From positions 177,545-241,544 of the forward strand of contig NZ_JZTW01000003.1 in assembly GCF_000962805.1 (NCBI RefSeq): a stretch of 64,000 nt of DNA, written 5' to 3'. A program made the translations under genes and the position numbers. Source of the DNA: Pseudarthrobacter chlorophenolicus. Lineage in GTDB: Bacteria; Actinomycetota; Actinomycetes; Actinomycetales; Micrococcaceae. The stretch's first letter is position 1. Each line of letters opens with the position of its first letter. The notes beneath the pieces were generated by a model. The model was not told the origin of the DNA. It saw only the letters and a list, made by a program, of their open reading frames with translations, and ran no database searches. Positions 53,403 through 60,703 of the stretch are shown in pieces.

Positions 53403-54989
53403 ATGACAAACGGTATGTCCCGCCGCGGAATTTTGAAGACCGGTTCGGTCCTAGGACTCGGCGCTTCAGTAGCAGCGGTCACTCCCGTCCACGCCCTCGC
53501 GCAGACGTCCCAGCGCACCAAGAAGGGAAAGTACTTCTGGCTGAACGGGGACCACCACGTCCACACCCTCTTCAGCAACGACGGGAAATACCGCGTCCAG
53601 GACCACGTCCGGCAGGCCATCCGCTACGGTGTCAACTGGCTGGTCCTCACCGACCACGGCAACGTGGCCCACTCCCAGCTCAGCACCGAGCAGATCGTGC
53701 CCCTCATCGACGAGGTCCGCAAAGAATTCGGCGATTCGATCCTGATCTACCACGGCCTGGAGTGGAACATCCCCGGGGCGGAGCATGCCACGGTCTTCGT
53801 GGCACCGGGCCGCGACGATGTCGCCGTCATGAAGGAAGTGGAGGCGCGCTGGGACGCCCGGGTGAAGGGCACCCGCGACGGCACGGCCGCCAACGAGGCC
53901 CTGGCCCTGGAGGGCATCCGCTTCATGGGTGAGGCCCGCGCCAGGAAACGGGTTGAGGACATCATCATGATTCCCAACCACCCCTCACGGCAGGGCATCG
54001 ACTCACCGCACGAGATCCGGGCATGGATCCAGGCAGCACCGGACGTGGTCATCGGCATGGAAGGCGCGCCCGGGCACCAGGCCGGCGGACTGCCGGCGCC
54101 GCACGTCGGCAGCCGCGCACGGGGACTTTACGACGGCGGCCCGGGCACCTTCTCCTTCAAGGGGTACCCCACGGAGTCGTACCGCACGTGGGGTGGCTTC
54201 GACTGGATGACTGCCACCGTCGGCGGTGTGTGGGACAGCCTGCTCGCCGAAGGACGGCTGTTTTCCGTCACCGCCACCTCGGACAGCCACAACGTCTACC
54301 TGGACACCACCACCCGCGGCCCGGGCAGCGACTTCGACGCCAAGGGCCGCACCGAGGACCCTGTGTACAGCGGAACCGTGGACCTCACGGAAAACGACTT
54401 CTGGCCCGGCTACTACAGCCGCACCCACGTGGGGGCCGAAAAAGTCAGCCACGCCTCCGTGATGCAGGGCCTGCGCGAAGGGCGGGTCTGGGTGGACCAC
54501 GGCTGCCTGATCGACGCGATCGATGTGAGTGTGGCGGACCAGGCCAAGTCGGCCACGCTGGGCGGGAAGCTTGAAACCAAACGCGGCCGGAAGGTCACCC
54601 TCACGGTGTCCGTCACCCCGGCGTCCAAGCCAAACTTCGCAGGCTTCATCCCTGAGCTGGCCCGGGTTGACGTCATCCTGGGCAAGGTGACCGGTCCGGT
54701 CACGGACGCTGACACCATAACCGCACCCGATACCCGCGTGATCACCCAAATGCCCATCAAGGACCTGACGCTCCGGAACGGCACCTACACCTGGACCCAG
54801 GAAATCGAAACCCCCTTCGAAAACTTCTACGTCCGCCTTCGCGGCACGGACGGAAAGAAGTCCCAGCCCGGCTTCCTCGGCGCAGACATCGACCCCGCCG
54901 GCCCGGCCATGGATGAGATCGGGAATGCAGATCCCTGGGAAGACCTGTGGTTCTACACGAACCCCGTCTTCGTGGAAGTCAGCAAGTAG
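53403..54989 (+). CDS. Tat-exported PHP-domain phosphoesterase
   Basis: A 528-aa protein with a twin-arginine signal (SRRGILK at residues 6-12, hydrophobic core to about 30, ALA cleavage site). The PHP metal motifs follow: GDHHVHTLFS (49-58), VLTDHGN (81-87), YHGLEWN, IPNHPSRQG and TATSDSHNVY, giving the usual histidine/aspartate cluster for a trinuclear metal site. A C-terminal beta-rich domain lies after ~residue 390. Likely a secreted phosphoesterase or nuclease-like hydrolase; substrate unknown. ATG 53403 lies directly before the signal peptide. Confidence 0.87.
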   Translation: MTNGMSRRGILKTGSVLGLGASVAAVTPVHALAQTSQRTKKGKYFWLNGDHHVHTLFSNDGKYRVQDHVRQAIRYGVNWLVLTDHGNVAHSQLSTEQIVPLIDEVRKEFGDSILIYHGLEWNIPGAEHATVFVAPGRDDVAVMKEVEARWDARVKGTRDGTAANEALALEGIRFMGEARARKRVEDIIMIPNHPSRQGIDSPHEIRAWIQAAPDVVIGMEGAPGHQAGGLPAPHVGSRARGLYDGGPGTFSFKGYPTESYRTWGGFDWMTATVGGVWDSLLAEGRLFSVTATSDSHNVYLDTTTRGPGSDFDAKGRTEDPVYSGTVDLTENDFWPGYYSRTHVGAEKVSHASVMQGLREGRVWVDHGCLIDAIDVSVADQAKSATLGGKLETKRGRKVTLTVSVTPASKPNFAGFIPELARVDVILGKVTGPVTDADTITAPDTRVITQMPIKDLTLRNGTYTWTQEIETPFENFYVRLRGTDGKKSQPGFLGADIDPAGPAMDEIGNADPWEDLWFYTNPVFVEVSK

Positions 54990-55008
54990 TCCCACATGAC
55001 GCCTGGCA

Positions 55009-55032
55009 CCCGGGTCACGCGAGTGGCCCGGG
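55009..55032 (+). terminator. Hairpin terminator after the PHP-domain gene
   Basis: CCCGGGTCAC (55009-55018) pairs with GTGGCCCGGG (55023-55032) across a GCGA loop, one G-U pair, followed by GGCATTCTCTT. It starts 20 bp after the PHP gene's stop. Confidence 0.65.
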
Positions 55033-55131
55033 GGCATTCTCTTGAAAGGCTGGCGGTTGTTGGCCCGTGCGATTGGCCACTTTCCGATCGCGTCCGGAAT
55101 AGCAACGCCTGCCCACGCGGTTGCCCCAAGC

Positions 55132-56061
55132 ATGAAGGCAATCACTTACAGCGAATACGGAAACCCGGACGTCCTCGAATACGGCGACCAGCCGATGCCG
55201 AAGGTGGGTCCCGGCATGGTCCTGGTCAAGGTCAAGGCAGCGGCGGTGAACCCGGTGGACTGGAAGATCATGGCCGGCGGCCTGGACGCCGTCATGGACC
55301 TGCAGTTCCCCGCCATCCCCGGCTGGGACGTGGCTGGGGTGGTGGAATCGGTGGGCATTGACGCCCGGCAGTTCCAGCCCGGTGACGAGGTCATTTCCTA
55401 CGCCCGCAAGGACTATGTCCACGGCGGCTCCTTCGCGGAGTACATCGCCCTGCCGGAACGCCTCCTGGCCCGCAAGCCTGCCACCCTCGGCTGGAACGAG
55501 TCGGCCGGCCTGCTGCTGGCCGGCCTCACCGCCTACCAGGTCCTCAACCGGCTGGGCCTGAAAGCCGGCGAAACGGTCTTGATCCACGGCGGCTCCGGCG
55601 GCGTGGGCTCCTTGGGCATCCAGATCGCCGTGTCCTTGGGCGCGAAAGTTATCGCCACCGCGTCGGAAAAGAACCACGAGTTCCTCCGCTCTCTGGGCGC
55701 CGAGCCCGTGGCATACGGCGATGGGCTCGCCGACCGGGTCCGCGCGCTGCGTCCCGACGGTGTGGAGGTGGTGGCCGACTTCGTGGGCGGAAACCTCGAC
55801 GCCACCCTGGCCGTCCTGGCCGACGGTGGCCGGCACGCCTCCATCGCCGACAGCGAGGTGGAACAGCACGGCGGGGACTGGATGTGGGTCAGCCCGGTAG
55901 GCGCCGACCTGCAGGCACTGGCGGATTTGGTGGACAACCGGAAACTCACGGTGGAAGTTGCCGAGGTCTTCCCGCTCGACAAAGCTGCCGATGCCTTCCG
56001 CTCCAACATGGAAGGCCACACCCGCGGCAAGATCGTCGTCGCCGTGGACCAGAACTCCTAG
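55132..56061 (+). CDS. Zinc-independent quinone-oxidoreductase-like NADP-dependent oxidoreductase
   Basis: A 309-aa medium-chain dehydrogenase/reductase. VNPVDWKIMAGG and IPGWDVAGVV are the N-terminal GroES-like blocks and IHGGSGGVGSLGIQIA (151-166) is the NADPH-binding glycine motif; zinc ligands are lacking, as in quinone oxidoreductases. ATG 55132 (MKAITYSEYG) is the family-typical start; in-frame sequence upstream to 55042 lies between terminator and gene and has a non-coding look. It is a single-gene transcript closed by a strong terminator. Confidence 0.9.
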   Translation: MKAITYSEYGNPDVLEYGDQPMPKVGPGMVLVKVKAAAVNPVDWKIMAGGLDAVMDLQFPAIPGWDVAGVVESVGIDARQFQPGDEVISYARKDYVHGGSFAEYIALPERLLARKPATLGWNESAGLLLAGLTAYQVLNRLGLKAGETVLIHGGSGGVGSLGIQIAVSLGAKVIATASEKNHEFLRSLGAEPVAYGDGLADRVRALRPDGVEVVADFVGGNLDATLAVLADGGRHASIADSEVEQHGGDWMWVSPVGADLQALADLVDNRKLTVEVAEVFPLDKAADAFRSNMEGHTRGKIVVAVDQNS

Positions 56062-56078
56062 CAGGACAGCACCACGCC

Positions 56079-56108
56079 GAAGGCTCCGTCCCATAGGACG
56101 GAGCCTTC
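56079..56108. terminator. Perfect 13-bp hairpin between convergent oxidoreductase and TetR genes
   Basis: GAAGGCTCCGTCC (56079-56091) and GGACGGAGCCTTC (56096-56108) with a CATA loop, 17 bp after the oxidoreductase stop. No long U-tract, but a perfect stem. It could serve both convergent transcripts. Confidence 0.8.
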
Positions 56109-56215
56109 AACGTATGGAGACGCAAACCGCTCCCCCACCCAACAGGACCGCCGGCACCCCACCCGGCCGCCGCCGTCGTACGCTTTCGAAGCAAGCAACC
56201 GCCAAGCGCCTCGCC

Positions 56216-56797
56216 TTACGGGCGCGCCGGGGCTCCCGCGAGTAATCCGTTGAAGACGATATCGAGGATCCGGGCGGCCTGCGCCTCACCGTCGCCATGG
56301 GGATCGAGCTGCCAGATGCCGGCGATGGCAAGGATGAAATCACCGGCGGTGACGTCGGGGCGAATGGTGCCGGCGCGGTGGTTGGCGTCCAGCATCCGCT
56401 CCACCGCCTGCACCACCATGGAGTAGCCGGGCTGCGCGGACCCCTCGGACGAGCCGACGATCCGGCGCATCACGCTGGACAGGCCGATCTTGGCCGCGGC
56501 GAACCGGGCCAGCTGGCCCATCCATGCCCGCAACGCCTCCTCCGGGGACAGCGTTCCCAGCAGCTCCTCCGCGCCATCCACCAGCGTCCGCACCTCGTGG
56601 CTGTACACCTCGAGGACCAGGGCCTCCCGGCTGGGGAAGTTCCGGTAGAACGTGCCCTGCCCGACGCCGGCCTTCTTGGCGATGGCGCTCAGGGGAACCT
56701 CGACATTCTCCGACAGTTCCTGCAGGGCGACCGTGAGGATCCGCTCGCGGTTGCGCTGGGCGTCGGAGCGCTGCGGCTCCCCTGCTCTGCTCTCCAC
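56216..56797 (-). CDS. TetR family transcriptional repressor
   Basis: A 193-aa protein. The N-terminal helix-turn-helix is VPLSAIAKKAGVGQGTFYRN (about 34-53), with the typical F/Y-R-N-F-P tail; the C-terminal half is the helical ligand-binding domain. GTG 56797 follows AAAGGA with 6-base spacing. It is the second gene of an operon with the aldo/keto reductase (51-bp gap). Two palindromes ahead of that reductase are the likely operators, so it probably autorepresses the pair. Confidence 0.92.
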   Translation of the reverse strand: MESRAGEPQRSDAQRNRERILTVALQELSENVEVPLSAIAKKAGVGQGTFYRNFPSREALVLEVYSHEVRTLVDGAEELLGTLSPEEALRAWMGQLARFAAAKIGLSSVMRRIVGSSEGSAQPGYSMVVQAVERMLDANHRAGTIRPDVTAGDFILAIAGIWQLDPHGDGEAQAARILDIVFNGLLAGAPARP

Positions 56798-56848
56798 GGC
56801 GAATCCTTTCCAACGCGCTGCCCGGGGTTATTCCAACCCTAGCCGCCG

Positions 56849-57715
56849 TCAGGCAGCGCCGAGGTCCGCCATGTCCTCCTCCGTCAGCCGGATCCGCCCT
56901 GCTGCCATGTTTTCCGCCAGGTGTTCCGGCGAGCCGGTGCCGGGGATGGCCAGGACCACCGGCGAGGATGCCAGGAGCCAGGCCAAGGCGATCTGGTGCA
57001 CGGTGACGCCGTGGCGCTTGGCCACCAGCGTGACCTGCTCTTCGGCAATGTCGCCCATGCCCCCGCCCAGCGGGAAGAAGGGCACAAAGGCGATCCCCGC
57101 GGCTTCGCATTCGCGCAGGAGGTCCGCATCATCGCGCTTGGCGGCGTGGAAGTGGTTCTGCACCGCCGCGACGGGGGCGATGGCCCGCGCTTCCGCCAGG
57201 TGGCCGGCGTCGACGTTGCTCAAGCCCAGGTGCCGGATCAGCCCTTCCTGGCGCATGGCTGCCAGGACCTCGAACCGGGCCGCCAGGGACTCCCCGTGCG
57301 GCAGGTCGGCCATGCCGATGCGAAGGTAGACCAGGTCCAGGGAGTCCCTGCCCAGTTCCTGGAGGTTCTGCTCCACCATCCGGCGGATGTCATCAGGTGC
57401 TGTCTGCTGGTGGACGTGGCCGTCAGCGCCGCGCGACGGTCCCACCTTCGTGGCCAGGACCAGGTCCTGCGGGTAGGGGTACAGCGCTTCGCGGATCATG
57501 GCGTTGGCACTGAGCGACCCGTCGTCACTGGCATAGAAGGCGGCCGTGTCGATGTGGTTCACCCCGGCCTCGACTGCGGCTCGGAGCACGGTGCGGCCCC
57601 GTTCCGGGTCGCGGGCGGGGCCCGTGAAGCCGTTGGCGGCGAGGCGCATGGCACCGAAGCCGATCCGGTTGACGGGCAGGTCGCCGCCAAGGAGGAAGGT
57701 CTGGGAATTGGGCAT
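56849..57715 (-). CDS. Aldo/keto reductase
   Basis: A 288-aa TIM-barrel oxidoreductase. IGFGAMRLA starts the barrel; the catalytic set includes D56 and Y61 in HIDTAAFYASD and K90 in VLATKVG. The usual catalytic histidine position reads LVYLRIG, a substitution seen in one subset of actinobacterial aldo/keto reductases. IPGTGSPEHLAENM is the cofactor-binding C-terminal block. ATG 57715 follows AGGACACTGCCC. Likely NADPH-dependent reduction of an aldehyde or related stress compound controlled by the co-transcribed TetR regulator. Confidence 0.9.
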   Translation of the reverse strand: MPNSQTFLLGGDLPVNRIGFGAMRLAANGFTGPARDPERGRTVLRAAVEAGVNHIDTAAFYASDDGSLSANAMIREALYPYPQDLVLATKVGPSRGADGHVHQQTAPDDIRRMVEQNLQELGRDSLDLVYLRIGMADLPHGESLAARFEVLAAMRQEGLIRHLGLSNVDAGHLAEARAIAPVAAVQNHFHAAKRDDADLLRECEAAGIAFVPFFPLGGGMGDIAEEQVTLVAKRHGVTVHQIALAWLLASSPVVLAIPGTGSPEHLAENMAAGRIRLTEEDMADLGAA

Positions 57716-57827
57716 GGGCAGTGTCCTCTGTGTGAAGTGTGGGTGCTGCGGCGCGTTGGCCGCGGTGGCCGCCGGAAGGGAGTCCGGGCGTGACGGACCG
57801 AGGTTCGTTGGGCGTGAAGAGCCAAGC

Positions 57828-57877
57828 TAAGCGGACAATTGTCCGTTTAGGAATAAGGTACCGGACAGTTGTCCGCT
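57828..57877. promoter_or_regulatory. Two TetR-type operators upstream of the reductase-TetR operon
   Basis: CGGACAATTGTCCG (57832-57845) is a perfect palindrome and CGGACAGTTGTCCG (57862-57875) a near-perfect one. Their centres are 30 bp apart, about three helical turns, so two dimers could bind the same face. Flanking bases (TAAG on the left of copy 1, CTTA on the right of copy 2) extend the symmetry. They lie ~115-160 bp upstream of the reductase start. Confidence 0.8.
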
Positions 57878-57956
57878 TAGCAAGAGGTTCTGGTGAGTCA
57901 GTCCCAAACGGAACCGCCTGCACCCAACCCGGACGCCGCCGTCGTACGTTCCTTCC

Positions 57957-59468
57957 CTACATGACCGTCGGCTTGTCCGGCCGGTTATGCGAGGCCCGTG
58001 CGGCCTCGAAGCTCTCCTCGAACGGCAGCGATTCCAAGTCCAGCAGCGGATCATTGTCCTGGTTCTCCACCAGCCTCCGGGCCTCCTCCTGCGAGTCGAC
58101 GCTGGGCATCGACCCGGGCAGGTGCCGGCCGGCGGATTCGGGCAGGAAGTAGATGGCGACGGCGGCGATCACGGCCACGCCCATGAGGTAGTAGGCGATG
58201 GTCATGTCGTTGCCGGTCAGTTCAATGAGCGCCGCGATGATGAACGGCGCCGTGCCGCCGAAGATGGCCACAGCGAAGTTGTAGGCGATGCCCATGGCGG
58301 AGTAGCGGTGCTCGGTGGGGAACAGTGCCGGGAGTGCCGAGGCGAGGTTCGGCACCGAGAACGCGACCGGGAAGGCGATCAGCGCCAGACCCAGGAACGT
58401 CATGGGAACGCTGTGGGCGGCGATCGCCAGGAACGCCGGGATCGCGAACACCGCCGTGCTGAGCGCCCCGATCCATAGAACCTTACGGCGGCCGAACCGG
58501 TCCGATAGCCGGCCCGTAAACGGAATGCAGAGCGCCATCGCCACCAGCACCGGGATGGTCAGCAGCGTGCCGTCCACCTCGCTGTAGCCCTTGTTGCTGG
58601 TCAGGTAGGTGGGCATGTAGGAGGTGAGGGCGTAGGCCACGGTGTTGGCGGCCGCGGCCAGAATCATGGCCAGCAGGATGGGCCGCCAGTGCGCCTTCAG
58701 GATCCCCAGCGGACCAACGGGCCTGAGCTCCTCCCCCGTCTCCGGATGCGTGGCCGCCACGGCTTCGGCTTCCATGGTGGCCTTGAACGCGGCAGATTCC
58801 TCGATCTTCATCCGGAAGTAGACGGCCACGGCGCCCAACGGTCCGGCCACCAGGAACGGCAGCCGCCAGCCCCACGCCTCCATCTGTTCCTGGCCCAGCA
58901 CCAGCTGCAGGACCGACACCACCAGGCCGCCGGCAGCGAAGCCCAGGTAGCTGCCCATGTCCAGGAAGCTGACGTAGAAGCCGCGGCGCCGGTCTGGGGC
59001 GTGCTCGCACACGAAGGTGGTGGCGCCGGAGTATTCGCCGCCGGTGGAGAAGCCCTGCACCAGCTTCAGGACCACCAGCAGCACCGCAGCCCAGATGCCC
59101 AGCACCGAATAGCCTGGCAACAGGCCGACCGCGAACGTGGCCGCGGCCATGATCATCAGCGTCATGGCCAGGACCTTCTGCCGGCCGATCTTGTCGCCCA
59201 GCCAGCCGAAGAAGATGCCGCCCAGCGGCCGGGCGATGAACGTGGCCGCGAACGTCCCCAGCAGGAACAGGTTCTGCACCGCCTTGTCCGCCTCGGGCAG
59301 GAACACCGGGCCCATGGTGGTGATGAGGTAGCCAAACACGCCGACGTCGTACCACTCCATCGTGTTGCCCACGATGGTGCCGCCCAGCGCTTTCTTGAGC
59401 GTGTGCTGGTTCACCACGTTGACGTCGCTGATCTTCAGCCGCCGTTGCTGCCCGTTGTGCTGTGCCAT
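57957..59468 (-). CDS. MFS metabolite:proton symporter (ProP/ShiA-like)
   Basis: A 503-aa, 12-segment transporter. NTMEWYDVGVFGYL in helix 1, FIARPLGGIFFGWLGDKIGR (motif A) in helix 2 and loop, and LVQGFSTGGEYSGATTFVCE in helix 4 are the signature of the metabolite:H+ symporter subfamily (osmolyte, citrate, alpha-ketoglutarate and shikimate carriers). ATG 59468 is preceded by GAGCGGGCG. The C-terminal ~50 residues form a hydrophilic tail. The substrate cannot be specified. Confidence 0.9.
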   Translation of the reverse strand: MAQHNGQQRRLKISDVNVVNQHTLKKALGGTIVGNTMEWYDVGVFGYLITTMGPVFLPEADKAVQNLFLLGTFAATFIARPLGGIFFGWLGDKIGRQKVLAMTLMIMAAATFAVGLLPGYSVLGIWAAVLLVVLKLVQGFSTGGEYSGATTFVCEHAPDRRRGFYVSFLDMGSYLGFAAGGLVVSVLQLVLGQEQMEAWGWRLPFLVAGPLGAVAVYFRMKIEESAAFKATMEAEAVAATHPETGEELRPVGPLGILKAHWRPILLAMILAAAANTVAYALTSYMPTYLTSNKGYSEVDGTLLTIPVLVAMALCIPFTGRLSDRFGRRKVLWIGALSTAVFAIPAFLAIAAHSVPMTFLGLALIAFPVAFSVPNLASALPALFPTEHRYSAMGIAYNFAVAIFGGTAPFIIAALIELTGNDMTIAYYLMGVAVIAAVAIYFLPESAGRHLPGSMPSVDSQEEARRLVENQDNDPLLDLESLPFEESFEAARASHNRPDKPTVM

Positions 59469-59680
59469 CGCCCGCTCACCGCCGCATCGCTTGTCAGCTG
59501 GGCACGCGCCGGGCGTTCGTCCGGCTCAACCGTCCCCCAGCAGCCCAACTCCCCCGATCATCCCGCCGCGGGCGTGGTGTGGCAACAACGAAAACCTAAT
59601 CATCCTGTCGGCGCAGCACATCGGCCCCCAACCTTTGGCGCAGGGGCAGGCCGTGCGCCCGGGCCGGGGATGCAAAAAAG

Positions 59681-59721
59681 AGGAGGCCGACGGCGATACC
59701 TGGTATCGCCGTCGGCCTCCT
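59681..59721. terminator. Bidirectional intrinsic terminator
   Basis: A 19-bp perfect inverted repeat (59681-59699 with 59703-59721, loop CTG) flanked by AAAAAAG on the left and TTTT on the right, so each strand has a stem plus U-tract. It ends the minus-strand repeat-protein gene 42 bp after its stop. The rest of 59469-59763 is the upstream region of the ProP-like gene and holds nothing else recognisable. Confidence 0.9.
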
Positions 59722-59763
59722 TTTCGCGCCGTACTGGTGCCCTGCACCAAAGGCGCTGCGACT

Positions 59764-60033
59764 CTAGGCGGCCGCGGGAAGCGTTACGTAGCTGCCCTCG
59801 ATGGTTCCGGCAGGAACCGTAGGAGTGCCATCCACGGTGACATAGGTGCCACGGGTGACGGGACGAAGGTTTCGGCTGCCGGCGGCGGCGACATAGGTGC
59901 CCTCCGCGAGGGCCGCAGCGCTGCCTGCGGGAAGGGTGACGTAGCTGCCACCGCGGAGTGCGGTGTCAGCGACGCCATGTTCGGTGGTGCGGGTGGGTTC
60001 GGTGGTTGCGGGGCGTTCAGCCAGCAAAGTCAT
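59764..60033 (-). CDS. Small G-[ST]-Y-V repeat protein, 89 aa
   Basis: ATG 60033 follows AGGAGAACCC, an excellent ribosome binding site. After an N-terminal Thr/Pro/Ala-rich segment the protein has four short repeats: GSYVTLP (29-35), GTYVAAA (45-51), GTYVTVD (62-68) and GSYVTLP (80-86), spaced 16, 17 and 18 residues. No signal peptide or membrane segment. I cannot name the family. It has its own strong terminator, so it is probably an independently expressed, possibly abundant small protein. In-frame sequence upstream to 60078 has no ribosome binding site. Confidence 0.75.
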   Translation of the reverse strand: MTLLAERPATTEPTRTTEHGVADTALRGGSYVTLPAGSAAALAEGTYVAAAGSRNLRPVTRGTYVTVDGTPTVPAGTIEGSYVTLPAAA

Positions 60034-60258
60034 GGGTTCTCCTTGGAATATCAGGATTGTGGGCCATTCCGGTTCCAAGTACTGCTCAAGCGGGAGGACG
60101 CGTTACGGGTTATGTCGCTGGCCCTGCCGGCCCGGGAATGTTCACCGGTGCGGTACTCGAGGGCTTCGGCGGCCTACACACAAGTTTACCGGCTTATTAT
60201 GAGCTACTCAAAATAAAGTGTGGAGGCTCACGCCGGGTCTTCAGGCACCGCGCGGCAG

Positions 60259-60285
60259 GCCGCCGTCGTGATGTACGACGGCGGC
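60259..60285. terminator. Hairpin after the GYD-domain gene
   Basis: GCCGCCGTCGT (60259-60269) and ACGACGGCGGC (60275-60285) with a GATGT loop, 25 bp beyond the GYD gene's stop. No U-tract. The half-site ACGACGGCGGC recurs after three other nearby minus-strand genes. Confidence 0.6.
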
Positions 60286-60309
60286 CGCTGGCCAGGGTGC
60301 CTAACCCGC

Positions 60310-60630
60310 CTACTTCCCCGGGGCGCGGTAGGACGGGGTCTTCTTAGCGGCCTCGTCGAGGTCCTCCACCGTGAGAAGCGGCTTCAGCCGGACGTTGACG
60401 TTCCCGGACGAATTGATCAGCAGCGACAATGCTGCGGCGCTGGCATCGTCAGGCACATCGAAGACGCCGAGGACGTCGTAGTACCCGAAGGCGTAGTAGA
60501 AGCTCTCCAACGTTCCGCCCACGGATTTCAGTGCTTCCGTGAGGGCGTCGCGCCTGGCGGTGCCGCCTTCCTGCATAAGCCCCTTGATGCCCTGGCCCAC
60601 GTACGTTGCTTCAAAAAGATACTTCGGCAT
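60310..60630 (-). CDS. GYD domain-containing protein
   Basis: A 106-aa protein with the GYD hallmarks: MPKYLFEATYVGQGIKGLM at the N-terminus and FYYAFGYYDVLGVFDVPDDA centrally. These small alpha/beta-barrel dimeric proteins are widespread in actinobacteria with unknown function. ATG 60630 follows GAAGGAAGAACC; an upstream in-frame ATG (60648) lies before that ribosome binding site and is unlikely. Confidence 0.9.
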   Translation of the reverse strand: MPKYLFEATYVGQGIKGLMQEGGTARRDALTEALKSVGGTLESFYYAFGYYDVLGVFDVPDDASAAALSLLINSSGNVNVRLKPLLTVEDLDEAAKKTPSYRAPGK

Positions 60631-60703
60631 GGTTCTTCCTTCCTTCATTGTGTTTCATCTGGCGCTCTCTGACCTAGCGTTGGCAGCGTGCCGCCGTCGT
60701 AAA

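Noticed and set aside
54003..55145. Minus-strand frame (380 codons) opposite the PHP gene and its terminator
   Set aside because: Antisense shadow with no motifs; it crosses a clear plus-strand terminator and gene start.
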